The notes under the pieces: generated by a model
Databases searched by the model: none
The model's input: only the letters and a program-made list of their open reading frames with translations
What the model was told of the DNA's origin: nothing
Shown here: positions 8,944-18,272 of the stretch, piece by piece
Numbering within the stretch: position 1 is the stretch's first letter
How the letters are laid out: each line of letters begins with the position of its first letter
NCBI GenBank assembly: GCA_001781555.1
Contig: MFLP01000010.1
Span: 7,981 to 41,519, forward strand
DNA length: 33,539 nucleotides
Reading direction: 5' to 3'
Source of the DNA: Candidatus Kaiserbacteria bacterium RIFCSPHIGHO2_12_FULL_53_13
GTDB lineage: Bacteria; Patescibacteriota; Minisyncoccia; Phycocordibacterales; UBA2100
Position numbers and translations under genes: made by a program

Positions 8944-10527
8944 CTAGAGCGGGACTTTCTCCAAGTCGACGACGCATCCCCCACATTCCTTCGCCATCTC
9001 GGCAACGGAGCACGAGAGCCCGCCCGCGCCGTTGTCGGTGATGCTCGTGTATAGGCCCTTATCTCGTGCTTCGCGTACCAAAGCGTCGGAAAATTTCTTC
9101 TGGGTTATAGGATCGCCTATCTGCACGGCGGTAGCTGGGCTCCCGGAAGCGAGAGCTTCGGATGAGAATGTGGCGCCGTGTATACCATCGAGCCCGACGC
9201 GCCCGCCTATCATGACGATGTAATCTCCCGACCGCGCTCTTTTCTCATGCAATTTTCTGCTGCCTGATGTGCGAGGGATGAGACCGACGGTACCCGCAAA
9301 CACCAAGGGCTTCGCGTTGTAGCGCGCGTCCGTCGCGACAAAGCCCAACGGCGTAGGAACACCGCTCTGGTTTCCGCCTGAATTCACGCCTTTTACGACA
9401 CCTTCAAGGATCCGGCGTGCCGACAAGACCGGCCTTGTCCGTTCTTTATCTCTGAATAATTCAACTCTCTCATCCGGGTCCCCGACACAAAATCCATACA
9501 CGTTGGCTATCGGCTTCGCCCCCATTCCAAACCCGAGCGTGTCGCGATTGACGCCTACAATCCCCGTAATAGCACCTCCGAATGGGTCTAGTGCGGATGG
9601 AGAGTTGTGCGTTTCTACTTTGTGCGTGACGAGATGCTTCTCGTCGAATGCGATGCCGCCGGAATTATCGGTGAACACCGAAACGCAGAAATCGTTCTTT
9701 CCTTTTTCCGCGCGGATCTTTTGTGTCGCACCTTTTATATATCTTCGATAAATTCCGTCTCTCACTTCGTCTAACGGATCGGCAAAAATAGTGTGCTTGC
9801 AGTGTTCCGACCACGTCTGCGCCAGTGATTCGAGCTCAATGTCGGTGGGGTTCCTGCCGAGCTTCTTGAAATGGCTGCGGATAGTCTCAATATAATCGAG
9901 AGATAGCGCCAAGGGCCCGCGCCTGCTGCCATTCGTACTCTTGATTCCCTCTTTGCCGATGCGCACGAGTTCCGCTTTCCCGACATTGAGATTTATCTCA
10001 TCTGCTGCAACGTGCTCATGTAATTGCACTTTAGGTACAACGACAGGGATCCCGCTCTTCGCGTCTTTCGCGGACACGATACGCACACTCTCGATAAGCG
10101 GGTTGTGCAATTCCTGCGCTATTTTCTCCGCTTCATGCGCCGTGATTTTTCCAATCAAGAAAATGAATGCTGACGAATATACTTCTTCGCGACTCTTTAA
10201 TTTCCGCCCTAGGCAATCTTCTGCCATCTGCCCTGCGGTTTTACCTACATTGTCGGTGACGCCAGGGTGAAATCCTATCTCGATAGCATATTCATACGAG
10301 CGCGGCGCGAGGACGGTCCCGATGGAATATTCTTCCGTCACTGGATTCGTTAGGCATTTGGCTATGCGCTTCACTTCGTCCGAGCTTAGCTTCGCGTCTA
10401 TCGTATACGCGAGCGAAACCCCGACGCTCTGGAGAGAGGTGCGTGGGAACAGGGCCTTGAGACTCTTTAGATAACCGCGGGCGCGAGCGTCCTCAACAGT
10501 CGCTCTTACCGTGATTCTCTGCGGCAT
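8944..10527 (-). CDS. purL: FGAM synthase PurL (PurSL-type), N-terminal portion ending at in-frame TAG
   Basis: PurS-like N-terminus followed by [54 protein letters not shown]; truncated at DLEKVPL-TAG. Confidence 0.88.
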   Translation of the reverse strand: [527 protein letters not shown]

Positions 10528-10564
10528 TCCCTACACTATATACGAAACTCGCCGAAGTGAAAAA

Positions 10565-11065
10565 TCAGCGCTCCAGATCAACCCACCGGTAGCGAAGACC
10601 TTTCCATTCGTGCTCTTCTTCGAAAACCTTTCTCGTGAAAATGTGCTCGTAGGGCGGGAAAAAAGTGTCTGCCTCTTTTTCGTCGTCGATCTGTGTGAGG
10701 TAGAGCTTGTCGATGTATTTGAGCGCCTGTTCGTAGATCGAAGCGCCGCCGCCGATGCTTACCTCTTCAGAATCAAGTCCTTTAGCTATATCTATTGCCG
10801 CTTCTAATGAGCCCGCCGTGACCACGCCTTCGTGTTTCCATGAAGGGTCCTGTGTTACCACGATATTGGTGCGCCCCGGCAAGGGCCCTCCCAAATATCC
10901 CAATATCGATTCAAACGTCTTTCTTCCCATGATGATAGGGTGCCCGGAAGTCAATCGTTTAAAACGTTTCAAGTCGTCAGGGATATGCCACAGAAGTTTG
11001 CCGTCTTTCCCAAGCTCGCGTTTCTTCCCGATCGCTACTACTGCAGTGATAATAGGCTTTTTCAT
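10565..11065 (-). CDS. folA: Dihydrofolate reductase
   Basis: LLWHIPDDLKRFKRLTSGHPIIMGRKTFESI; GGGASIYEQAL. Confidence 0.95.
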   Translation of the reverse strand: MKKPIITAVVAIGKKRELGKDGKLLWHIPDDLKRFKRLTSGHPIIMGRKTFESILGYLGGPLPGRTNIVVTQDPSWKHEGVVTAGSLEAAIDIAKGLDSEEVSIGGGASIYEQALKYIDKLYLTQIDDEKEADTFFPPYEHIFTRKVFEEEHEWKGLRYRWVDLER

Positions 11066-11118
11066 GCACCGACTATATCATGCCGTTCTTCCACAATTCG
11101 TGTCACCTATTCATGGAT

Positions 11119-11151
11119 AAAAAGTGAAACGCCGGCGGGGGTGCCGGCGTG
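11119..11151 (-). terminator. Intrinsic terminator downstream of small ORF 11182-11343
   Basis: On the minus strand: CGCCGGC-ACCCCC-GCCGGCG stem followed by TTTCACTTTTT. Confidence 0.7.
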
Positions 11152-11181
11152 TCGGAAATTCTCGCGAAAGTGACGGCAATC

Positions 11182-11343
11182 TCAATTCCCCCAGAAAATC
11201 GCCTGCCACAGTAATGAAAGAGCGGCTGTCGCGGCGAGAAAGGCTACGGCAACCAGTCCCCAAGTCGCCACTTCTTCCCCTTCGACCTCAACCTCAATTG
11301 CTTGAGGAAGAGGAAACTTCGTCAAGTCAACAACGAATCTCAT
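11182..11343 (-). CDS. Small (53 aa) predicted single-TM membrane protein
   Basis: Read directly (below the ORF-track length cut-off): MRFVVDLTKFPLPQAIEVEVEGEEVATWGLVAVAFLAATAALSLLWQAIFWGN, TGA stop. Strong SD AGGAGG 5 nt before the ATG; followed by an intrinsic terminator. Confidence 0.65.
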   Translation of the reverse strand: MRFVVDLTKFPLPQAIEVEVEGEEVATWGLVAVAFLAATAALSLLWQAIFWGN

Positions 11344-11437
11344 CCTCTCCTCCTACAAATTTGGGCGCCACGTCCCAATGTCATTCACAATACCTGTCAA
11401 TGGAAAACGGTCAACGCATGAGGGTATAATAGCTTTC

Positions 11438-12112
11438 ATGCAATCTTATGAGGTGGAAGTGAAGGCGCTCCTTGGGAGCGCCGAGCGCATGGAAGAAGTA
11501 CGCCGCGCGATGAGAGCGGCTGACCCCGCATGCACACTTCAGTCTAGAAACAAGCAACTCAATCATTATTTCGAGGGCAACACACTCGGTAGATTATCCG
11601 AAACAGCGGCACAATATCTTTCCGCCGAAGCACGCGTTCGACTGCAGGACTTTGTTGCACGCGCAAAAGAATTCTCCGTCCGAACAAGGGAAAAAGACGG
11701 TGAAGTTTTTCTTGTAGTGAAGGTTTCCGTTGGAGACGACACGAGCGCGAACGGGGTCTCGCGAATGGAATTTGAGGAAAAAGTCCCGCTTACTCTCACA
11801 GAACTAGACGCGCTCGTGCTCTCCGCCGGATTCGCATATCAGGCAAAATGGTCGCGAGAACGTGAAGAATACGTATGCAAAGGCGTAAACGTCACACTGG
11901 ATAAAAATGCCGGGTATGGCTGGCTTGCCGAATTCGAGCGCGTCGTGGACGATCCGACGAAAGTGAACGAGGCGCAGAGAGACATACGAGCGCTTATGGA
12001 AACGCTCGGTGTCGCGGAATTGCCGCAGGATCGCTTAGAGAGGATGTTTGCGTTCTACAATGCACACTGGGAAGAGTACTACGGAACGGAAAAGATTTTT
12101 ATGATAGAGTAG
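11438..12112 (+). CDS. CYTH-domain protein (adenylate cyclase class IV/thiamine triphosphatase-like)
   Basis: EVEVKALL N-terminal motif, FEEKVPLTLTELDALVLSAGF, LAEFERVV. Start moved to the ATG at 11438 (MQSYEVEVKA), 7 nt after TATAAT. Confidence 0.7.
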   Translation: MQSYEVEVKALLGSAERMEEVRRAMRAADPACTLQSRNKQLNHYFEGNTLGRLSETAAQYLSAEARVRLQDFVARAKEFSVRTREKDGEVFLVVKVSVGDDTSANGVSRMEFEEKVPLTLTELDALVLSAGFAYQAKWSREREEYVCKGVNVTLDKNAGYGWLAEFERVVDDPTKVNEAQRDIRALMETLGVAELPQDRLERMFAFYNAHWEEYYGTEKIFMIE

Positions 12113-12118
12113 AAACCT

Positions 12119-12697
12119 ATGTTTCTCTCAGACGTCGACATCGAAAAAGCGGTCAGGAAGGGCCATATCGTACTCAAGCCGTTCGACAAGAAGCGCCTTC
12201 AGCCCGTCTCGTACGACATCCGGCTCGGCAATAAATTCATCGCCAACGATGAGAACGCGACACATTTCGTGGACCCGGTCCGCAAAATCTACGCGAAAAC
12301 CCGGGAGGCCGAAGTTAAAGACGGCCAAGAATTCGTGCTTCATCCGGGAATATCCGTTCTAGGAACATCTAAAGAATATTTCGGCTCCGACGACTATCTG
12401 ATACAGATCGGCGGAAAATCATCGCTTGCCCGCATCGGTCTCATGGTGCACAACACCGCGGGCATAATCAATCCGGGACATTTCCTACACGTCACGTTTG
12501 AAATGACTAATCAGAGCAACGTCCCCATCATCCTGCGACCCGGCATGGAAATCGCCCAGCTTACGTTCTCGACCCTCTCGTCGCCGCCTCGGCAAAATTA
12601 TTCGAGAACAGGCCGCTTCGTGAAGGATAATTGGAAACACTTCGTGCCTGCGAAATCGACCGCTAAAAGGAAAACCTCGAAGAAAAAGACGCGGTAG
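12119..12697 (+). CDS. dcd: dCTP deaminase / dUTPase-like
   Basis: LQPVSYDIRLGN, GKSSLARIGLMVHNTAGIINPGHFLHVTFEMTN; followed by thyA; Lys-rich C-terminal tail. Confidence 0.88.
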   Translation: MFLSDVDIEKAVRKGHIVLKPFDKKRLQPVSYDIRLGNKFIANDENATHFVDPVRKIYAKTREAEVKDGQEFVLHPGISVLGTSKEYFGSDDYLIQIGGKSSLARIGLMVHNTAGIINPGHFLHVTFEMTNQSNVPIILRPGMEIAQLTFSTLSSPPRQNYSRTGRFVKDNWKHFVPAKSTAKRKTSKKKTR

Positions 12698-12706
12698 AAT
12701 ACGCAT

Positions 12707-13672
12707 ATGAGCGCGCGCCATCCCGAATATCAATACCTCGACCTGATGCGGGAACTCCTCGATACGGGAGACAGACAGGTCGATGCCGGACATGGTAAAG
12801 CGCACTATGGCCTTTTCGGCCGTCAAATACGATTCGATCTCGCGGAGGGATTTCCACTGCTCACAACCAAAAAAGTTTACTGGAAGGGTGTTTTGCATGA
12901 GCTGTATTGGTTCATGTCGGGACAAACAAATATCAAATACCTCGTCGACAACGACGTCCACATTTGGGACGACTATCCTTATCGCATCTACGAGGAACAC
13001 GCGAGACGCGGGAAGTGGCCGAGTATGACGAAAGAGGAATTCGTCTCGAAGATAAAGAATAATGAGAAATTTGCTCTAGAGCACGGCAATCTTCCCCGCA
13101 TCTACGGCGAAATGTGGCGAAAGTGGCCCGCTAAAGACGGGCGCGGCATCGATCAGCTCGGCTGGGTCGTTCGAGAATTGCGGAATGACCCCGGTGCGCA
13201 CAACGCAATAGTCAGTTCATGGAATCCGGAGTTCCTATACACGATGGCAAAAGACGAAGAAGCGAACCACTTCCCCATCTGCCACAATATGTATCAAATG
13301 AATATCAAGCATGAAAAGGTCTCGCTTCAGCTCTACCAGCGAAGCGCGGATATCTTCCTCGGCGTCCCTTTCAACATCGCAAGCTACGCGCTCCTCACGC
13401 ACATCGTCGCGAAAATATTGGGACGCGAGGTGGGAGAATTCGTGCACACGTTCGGCGACGTGCACTTTTATGAAGACCATGAAGTGGCGATTCGGCAACA
13501 GCTTGAGCGCGAGCCAAAGCCGTTCCCCACGGTCAAGATAAATGATTTGGCGACAAGTCTCGATGCATTTAGACCCGAGCATGTTCTGCTTGAAGGATAC
13601 GACCCGCACCCTCCCATCAAGGCTGAACTGACGGTCGCCGGCTTCCGCAACCTGGAAAACAAGCCGGATTAA
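12707..13672 (+). CDS. thyA: Thymidylate synthase
   Basis: FPLLTTKKVYWKGVLHELYWFMSG, FPICHNMYQMNI (catalytic Cys), RSADIFLGVPFNIASYALL, HFYEDH. Confidence 0.96.
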   Translation: MSARHPEYQYLDLMRELLDTGDRQVDAGHGKAHYGLFGRQIRFDLAEGFPLLTTKKVYWKGVLHELYWFMSGQTNIKYLVDNDVHIWDDYPYRIYEEHARRGKWPSMTKEEFVSKIKNNEKFALEHGNLPRIYGEMWRKWPAKDGRGIDQLGWVVRELRNDPGAHNAIVSSWNPEFLYTMAKDEEANHFPICHNMYQMNIKHEKVSLQLYQRSADIFLGVPFNIASYALLTHIVAKILGREVGEFVHTFGDVHFYEDHEVAIRQQLEREPKPFPTVKINDLATSLDAFRPEHVLLEGYDPHPPIKAELTVAGFRNLENKPD

Positions 13673-13724
13673 ATATGGTATTGTGCAAGCATTGAATAAA
13701 AATTAGTGGTTAATTATCTTTATC

Positions 13725-14993
13725 ATGGATGAATATAAGCACATAAAGAAGCAAGACCCGGAAGTATTCGCCGCGATCGAAGGCGAGGAGAAGCGCGAAG
13801 CGGAGGGGCTTGAGCTTATTCCTTCGGAGAACTACGTCTCGAAGGCCGTCCGAGAAGCGAACAGTTCCATACTCACGAATAAGTATTCCGAAGGGTACCC
13901 CGGCAAGCGTTATTACGGCGGACAGAAGTACACCGACATGGTGGAGACGCTCGCCATTGAACGCGCGAAGAAACTCTTTGATGCAAAATATGCGAACGTC
14001 CAGACCCTAGGCGGCGCCAACGCGAACATCGCGATGTACTTCGCGCTTCTGAATCCCGGCGACACCGTGCTCGGCATGGATCTCTCACATGGCGGACACC
14101 TTACGCACGGCCATCCCGTCACCTATCTCACCAAGATTTTCAACTTCGTCCGCTACAAGATGAAGGATCCGGACACGGGCGAAATCGACTACGACGAAAT
14201 GCGCGAGACGGCTCTCAAAACGAAGCCGAAGATTGTGCTCGCCGGATTTTCCGCATACCCGCGCGAACTGAACTACGCGAAGTTTGTCGAGATAGCGCGC
14301 GAGGTCGGAGCGTACGCCGTCATGGATGTCGCGCACATCGCGGGCCTTATAGCTGGCCGCTCCGTGAAGAACCCGTTCGATGCCGGTTTCGATATTATGA
14401 CGACGACTACGCACAAGACCCTGCGCGGGCCTCGGGGCGGCATGATACTCACACGTGAAAGCGAAGAGATCGCGAAAAAAATCGACAAGATGGTATTCCC
14501 CGGTCTTCAGGGCGGCCCGCACATGAATAACATAGCGGCGAAAGCCGTCGCATTCGGCGAGGCGCTTCAGCCCGCGTTCCGCACCTATGCCGCACAGATC
14601 TTGAAGAACGCCAAGGCGATGGCCGAAGTGTTCAAAGCGCATGACATCCGATTGCTCACGGGCGGCACGGACAATCATCTCATCCTCGCCGATGTCTTCG
14701 GCTCGCTTCAGATCACCGGAAAGGACGCGGAAACGCTCCTTGATGCCGTCGGTATCACGCTCAACAAGAATTCTATAGCTGATGACACCCGCGGGCCGAT
14801 GGATCCGTCCGGTATCCGCTTCGGCACGCCGGCCATAACTACACGGAAATTCAAAGAGAAGGAGTGTGCACGCGTCGCCGAACTCATGGTGGTGGCGATG
14901 CAGAAACGTGCTGAACCGAATGTGCAAAAAGCGATCCGCGAAGAGATACGCGAGATGTGCTCGCGATTCCCCATCCCCGAGTCGCACGTGTAG
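13725..14993 (+). CDS. glyA: Serine hydroxymethyltransferase
   Basis: LIPSENYVS, NKYSEGYPGKRYYGG, DVAHIAGLIAG, TTTTHKTLRGPRGGMI. Confidence 0.97.
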   Translation: MDEYKHIKKQDPEVFAAIEGEEKREAEGLELIPSENYVSKAVREANSSILTNKYSEGYPGKRYYGGQKYTDMVETLAIERAKKLFDAKYANVQTLGGANANIAMYFALLNPGDTVLGMDLSHGGHLTHGHPVTYLTKIFNFVRYKMKDPDTGEIDYDEMRETALKTKPKIVLAGFSAYPRELNYAKFVEIAREVGAYAVMDVAHIAGLIAGRSVKNPFDAGFDIMTTTTHKTLRGPRGGMILTRESEEIAKKIDKMVFPGLQGGPHMNNIAAKAVAFGEALQPAFRTYAAQILKNAKAMAEVFKAHDIRLLTGGTDNHLILADVFGSLQITGKDAETLLDAVGITLNKNSIADDTRGPMDPSGIRFGTPAITTRKFKEKECARVAELMVVAMQKRAEPNVQKAIREEIREMCSRFPIPESHV

Positions 14994-15011
14994 CCAGAAA
15001 ACGGCACTAAA

Positions 15012-15635
15012 ATGGCGTATATACCGCACGTTGAGTTGTCGTATCTCGTTAAGCTCGTCGGCTACTCGGGCCTTTTCGGCATTGTGTTTGCCGAGACGGG
15101 TCTTTTCTTTGGATTCTTTCTTCCAGGTTCAAGTATGCTATTCACAGCAGGATTTCTCGCTTCGCAAGGGATATTTAACGTGTGGATACTCATGCCTCTT
15201 ATAACCCTTGCGGCTATTTTGGGAGACAGCGCTGGGTATTGGTTCGGTACGTATGTCGGGCATGCTTTCTTCAACCGTGAAGACTCGCGTTTCTTCCGAA
15301 AGGAATATGTGGAACGTACGCATGCATTTTATGAAAAACACGGCGTACGCGCCATTGTCCTCGCGCGCTTTGTACCTATAGTGCGCACCTTCGCTCCTAT
15401 ACTTGCCGGTGTTGCCTACATGCACTACCGCAAGTTCTTGAGCTACAACGTGATCGGAGGAGTATTGTGGGGCGCCGGCGTGACGTTCGCCGGATACTTT
15501 CTCGGAGAAAAGGTGCCCGGAATAGACCGGTATCTTACCACTATCATAATCGCCATCATTGTCATAACGTTCATACCTCTCGTTACAGAGTGGAAAAAGT
15601 CGAGCATTAAGAAGAAGAGCACGGATGAGATATGA
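15012..15635 (+). CDS. DedA/SNARE-associated-family membrane protein
   Basis: FAETGLFFGFFLPGSSMLFTAG, ALDGDSAGYWFG-like segment, ARFVPIVRTFAPILAGVAYM. Confidence 0.9.
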   Translation: MAYIPHVELSYLVKLVGYSGLFGIVFAETGLFFGFFLPGSSMLFTAGFLASQGIFNVWILMPLITLAAILGDSAGYWFGTYVGHAFFNREDSRFFRKEYVERTHAFYEKHGVRAIVLARFVPIVRTFAPILAGVAYMHYRKFLSYNVIGGVLWGAGVTFAGYFLGEKVPGIDRYLTTIIIAIIVITFIPLVTEWKKSSIKKKSTDEI

Positions 15636-15755
15636 ATCCCGTTAGAGACCGTGGTCGCTTAAAGTATTATTGTATTACATCATTGAATCCGATATGTCGA
15701 CACCAGAAATGAACATTGAGGCATCCGGTCGACCGCGACCGGTCTCTAACGGGAT
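15636..15755. repeat. Inverted-repeat-bounded element filling the DedA-HAD gap
   Basis: Perfect 16-bp inverted repeat ATCCCGTTAGAGACCG (15636-15651) / CGGTCTCTAACGGGAT (15740-15755); nested hairpin CCGGTCG-ACCG-CGACCGG. Confidence 0.75.
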
Positions 15756-16512
15756 GAAGCGTCCGCGAGCAGTTATCTTTGACCTTGATAATACCCTTGC
15801 ACGCAGTTTCGAGGCGCCTGCACTGGAGATGTCGCAAGGGCTTGAAAATATTCTGCGTCGCATTCCTGTCGCGGTAATGTCGGCCGCGAGTTTTGAACGA
15901 ATAGAGAAACATCTTTTGCCCGGATTCTCTGTATCTGCCGACAAGAACCGACTTTATCTTTTCCCCGTGAATGGCGCGGGATGCTACACGTGGGAAAACG
16001 GGGCATGGCGACCGCAGTATCATTTCGAGTTTACCTCCGAGGAACGGGCGAGGATACTTGCAGCGCTCAAGGGAAGCGTGGAGGAAACGGGGGTCGGCGC
16101 GGAGAGCCCGAAATACGGAAAACAAGTCGTGGATTATGACGGATACATCGCATTTACGGCTCTCGGGCTTGACGCACCGCGTGAGGAAAAGATCGCCTGG
16201 GACCCGGACGGCTCGAAGCGCAGAACACTTCGAGAATCATTGCAGAAAAAGATCCCAGACTTCGACGTCTACATCGGAGGAACAACTTCGATAGACATCA
16301 TGTGCAAGGGGGTGAATAAATCGTACGGCGTTATGTGGCTCGCGAAGCATCTCGGCGTCGAACCTTCCGACATGCTCTTCGTGGGCGATGCCCTTTACCC
16401 GGGCGGCAACGATGTGGTGGTCATCCCGACCGGCGTCCAGACTATCCAAGTCGCCGGCCCGCACGAAACGGAGACGGTAATTGAAGAGATACTTAAAGCA
16501 TGCTCCGGATAA
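15754..16512 (+). CDS. HAD-superfamily IIB hydrolase (phosphomannomutase-like)
   Basis: MKRPRAVIFDLDNTLARSF motif I; MLFVGDALYPGGNDVVVI motif IV. ORF is open upstream to 15670, but the homologous domain starts at 15754. Confidence 0.8.
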   Translation: MKRPRAVIFDLDNTLARSFEAPALEMSQGLENILRRIPVAVMSAASFERIEKHLLPGFSVSADKNRLYLFPVNGAGCYTWENGAWRPQYHFEFTSEERARILAALKGSVEETGVGAESPKYGKQVVDYDGYIAFTALGLDAPREEKIAWDPDGSKRRTLRESLQKKIPDFDVYIGGTTSIDIMCKGVNKSYGVMWLAKHLGVEPSDMLFVGDALYPGGNDVVVIPTGVQTIQVAGPHETETVIEEILKACSG

Positions 16513-16560
16513 TCGGATACCGCTCTAAAGGTCTCGTATTTTCCAGGATATAATAGCGGC

Positions 16561-18207
16561 ATGGATCTGCGCGCCGAGCTCGCTCGCATCGTCACAGGCG
16601 ATGTTCTCGACGATGCACAAACGCGGGAACAATACAGCCACGATACGAGCATCTTCGAGCGCACGCCGTCAGTCGTCGTGTACCCGAAAAACGCCGGTGA
16701 TGTCGAGGCGGTCGTGCGATACGTCCACGAAGCAAAATCAAAGGGTGAAAATGTATCCATAACCGCCCGCTCAGCGGGGACCGATATGTCCGGCGGCCCC
16801 TTGACCGATTCGATAGCGCTTGTCTTCACGAAATATATGAATGCTATCGGCGAGGTGCGCGGTGATTCGGCCGTCGCTGAACCCGGCGTGTATTACCGCG
16901 ACTTCGAGAAAGCAACGCTTGCACATGACGGATTGATACTTCCGTCATACCCCGCATCGCGCGAGCTCTGCGCACTCGGCGGCATGATATCGAATAATTC
17001 CGGCGGCGAGTTGACACTTAAGTATGGGAAGACGAACCGCTACGTTCGCGAACTTGATGTCGTTCTCTCCGACGGCTCACGAGCGACATTGCGGCCGCTT
17101 AGCATGAAAGAGCTCGACGCGAAGGAATCCGAAAATACGTTCGAGGGAGAAGTCTACCGTCGTCTGCATGCACTTATCGAGAAGAATGTGGATAAAATTG
17201 AAGCGGCACGACCGACGGTCACGAAGAATTCCGCCGGATACGCACTGTGGAACGTGATGGATAAACAGCGCGGCACGTTCGATCTAACGCAACTTATCGT
17301 CGGCTCGCAGGGCACGCTCGCATTCATTACAAAGGCGAAGCTAGGGCTCGTGCGCACGAAGGCGCATCGCGCGATGCTCGTCGTGTTCATCTCCGATCTG
17401 CGCGTTCTTCCCGAGATCGTCGGCCGCGTACTGAAATTCTCGCCGGAATCGTTCGAATCGTACGACGATCAGACGTTCAAACTCGCGGTGCGCTTCATAC
17501 CGCAGATCATCGGGCATCTCGGCCTCATCAAGATGATCGGTCTCGGGTTTGCATTCATACCGGAGATGTGGATGACCTTGACTGGCGGCGTACCGAAACT
17601 CATCCTAATGGCGGAATTCGCCGAAGATACGGGAGAAGAGGCTCGCGGCAAGGCGGATGCGGCACAAAGTGCACTTCAAGACCTCGCGCTCAAGACAAAG
17701 ATAGCCACAAACGAAATGCAGACGGCAAAATACTGGACTATACGACGCGAAAGCTTTTCCCTTCTACGGAAGACCCTGCACGGCCTTCACACTGCACCCT
17801 TTATCGATGACATTGTCGTTCATCCGGCGGATTACCCCGAATTCCTCCCCGAGTTGAATGTACTCCTGGGTCAGTACCATCTTCTCTACACGATCGCCGG
17901 GCACGCCGGAGACGGTAATTTCCATATCATTCCGTTGATGGACCTGAGCAAACCTGAGAACCGTAAGGCTATCCTCGAACTTCAACCGAAAGTATTTGAA
18001 TTGGTCGCGAAGTACCGCGGCTCTATCGACGGTGAACACAACGATGGCATAATACGCACGCCCTACCTGCCGATAATGTTCGGTCAAGATGTCTGCGACC
18101 TCTTCGCGGAAGTGAAGCGTATTTTCGATCCGCTCGGCATCCTCAATCCCGGTAAGAAAGTCGGTGGCACCATTGCAGATATCGAACGGAGCATGATAAC
18201 GAGATAG
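16561..18207 (+). CDS. FAD-binding oxidase (GlcD/D-lactate dehydrogenase family)
   Basis: PKNAGDVEAVVRYV, ARSAGTDMSGGPL, LGGMISNNSGGE, AGHAGDGNFHIIPLMD, ILNPGKKV. Confidence 0.88.
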   Translation: MDLRAELARIVTGDVLDDAQTREQYSHDTSIFERTPSVVVYPKNAGDVEAVVRYVHEAKSKGENVSITARSAGTDMSGGPLTDSIALVFTKYMNAIGEVRGDSAVAEPGVYYRDFEKATLAHDGLILPSYPASRELCALGGMISNNSGGELTLKYGKTNRYVRELDVVLSDGSRATLRPLSMKELDAKESENTFEGEVYRRLHALIEKNVDKIEAARPTVTKNSAGYALWNVMDKQRGTFDLTQLIVGSQGTLAFITKAKLGLVRTKAHRAMLVVFISDLRVLPEIVGRVLKFSPESFESYDDQTFKLAVRFIPQIIGHLGLIKMIGLGFAFIPEMWMTLTGGVPKLILMAEFAEDTGEEARGKADAAQSALQDLALKTKIATNEMQTAKYWTIRRESFSLLRKTLHGLHTAPFIDDIVVHPADYPEFLPELNVLLGQYHLLYTIAGHAGDGNFHIIPLMDLSKPENRKAILELQPKVFELVAKYRGSIDGEHNDGIIRTPYLPIMFGQDVCDLFAEVKRIFDPLGILNPGKKVGGTIADIERSMITR

Positions 18208-18272
18208 GATGAATCCACATCCTACATTTGTTTCCCCGTGATATACTCACGTTCCTTATCAATTTCATCGTC

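Noticed and set aside
8944-8946. Genome-wide amber (TAG) recoding
   Set aside because: Many confidently bounded genes in the window end at TAG (HAD 497, dcd 12697, glyA 14993, FAD oxidase 18207, hisS 23468, ftsB-like 27007), with new genes starting directly afterwards. No CUA-anticodon tRNA was seen.
14085-15029. 314-aa minus-strand ORF
   Set aside because: Antisense to glyA, a certain SHMT; mirror ORF from high-GC codon usage with no recognizable domain.
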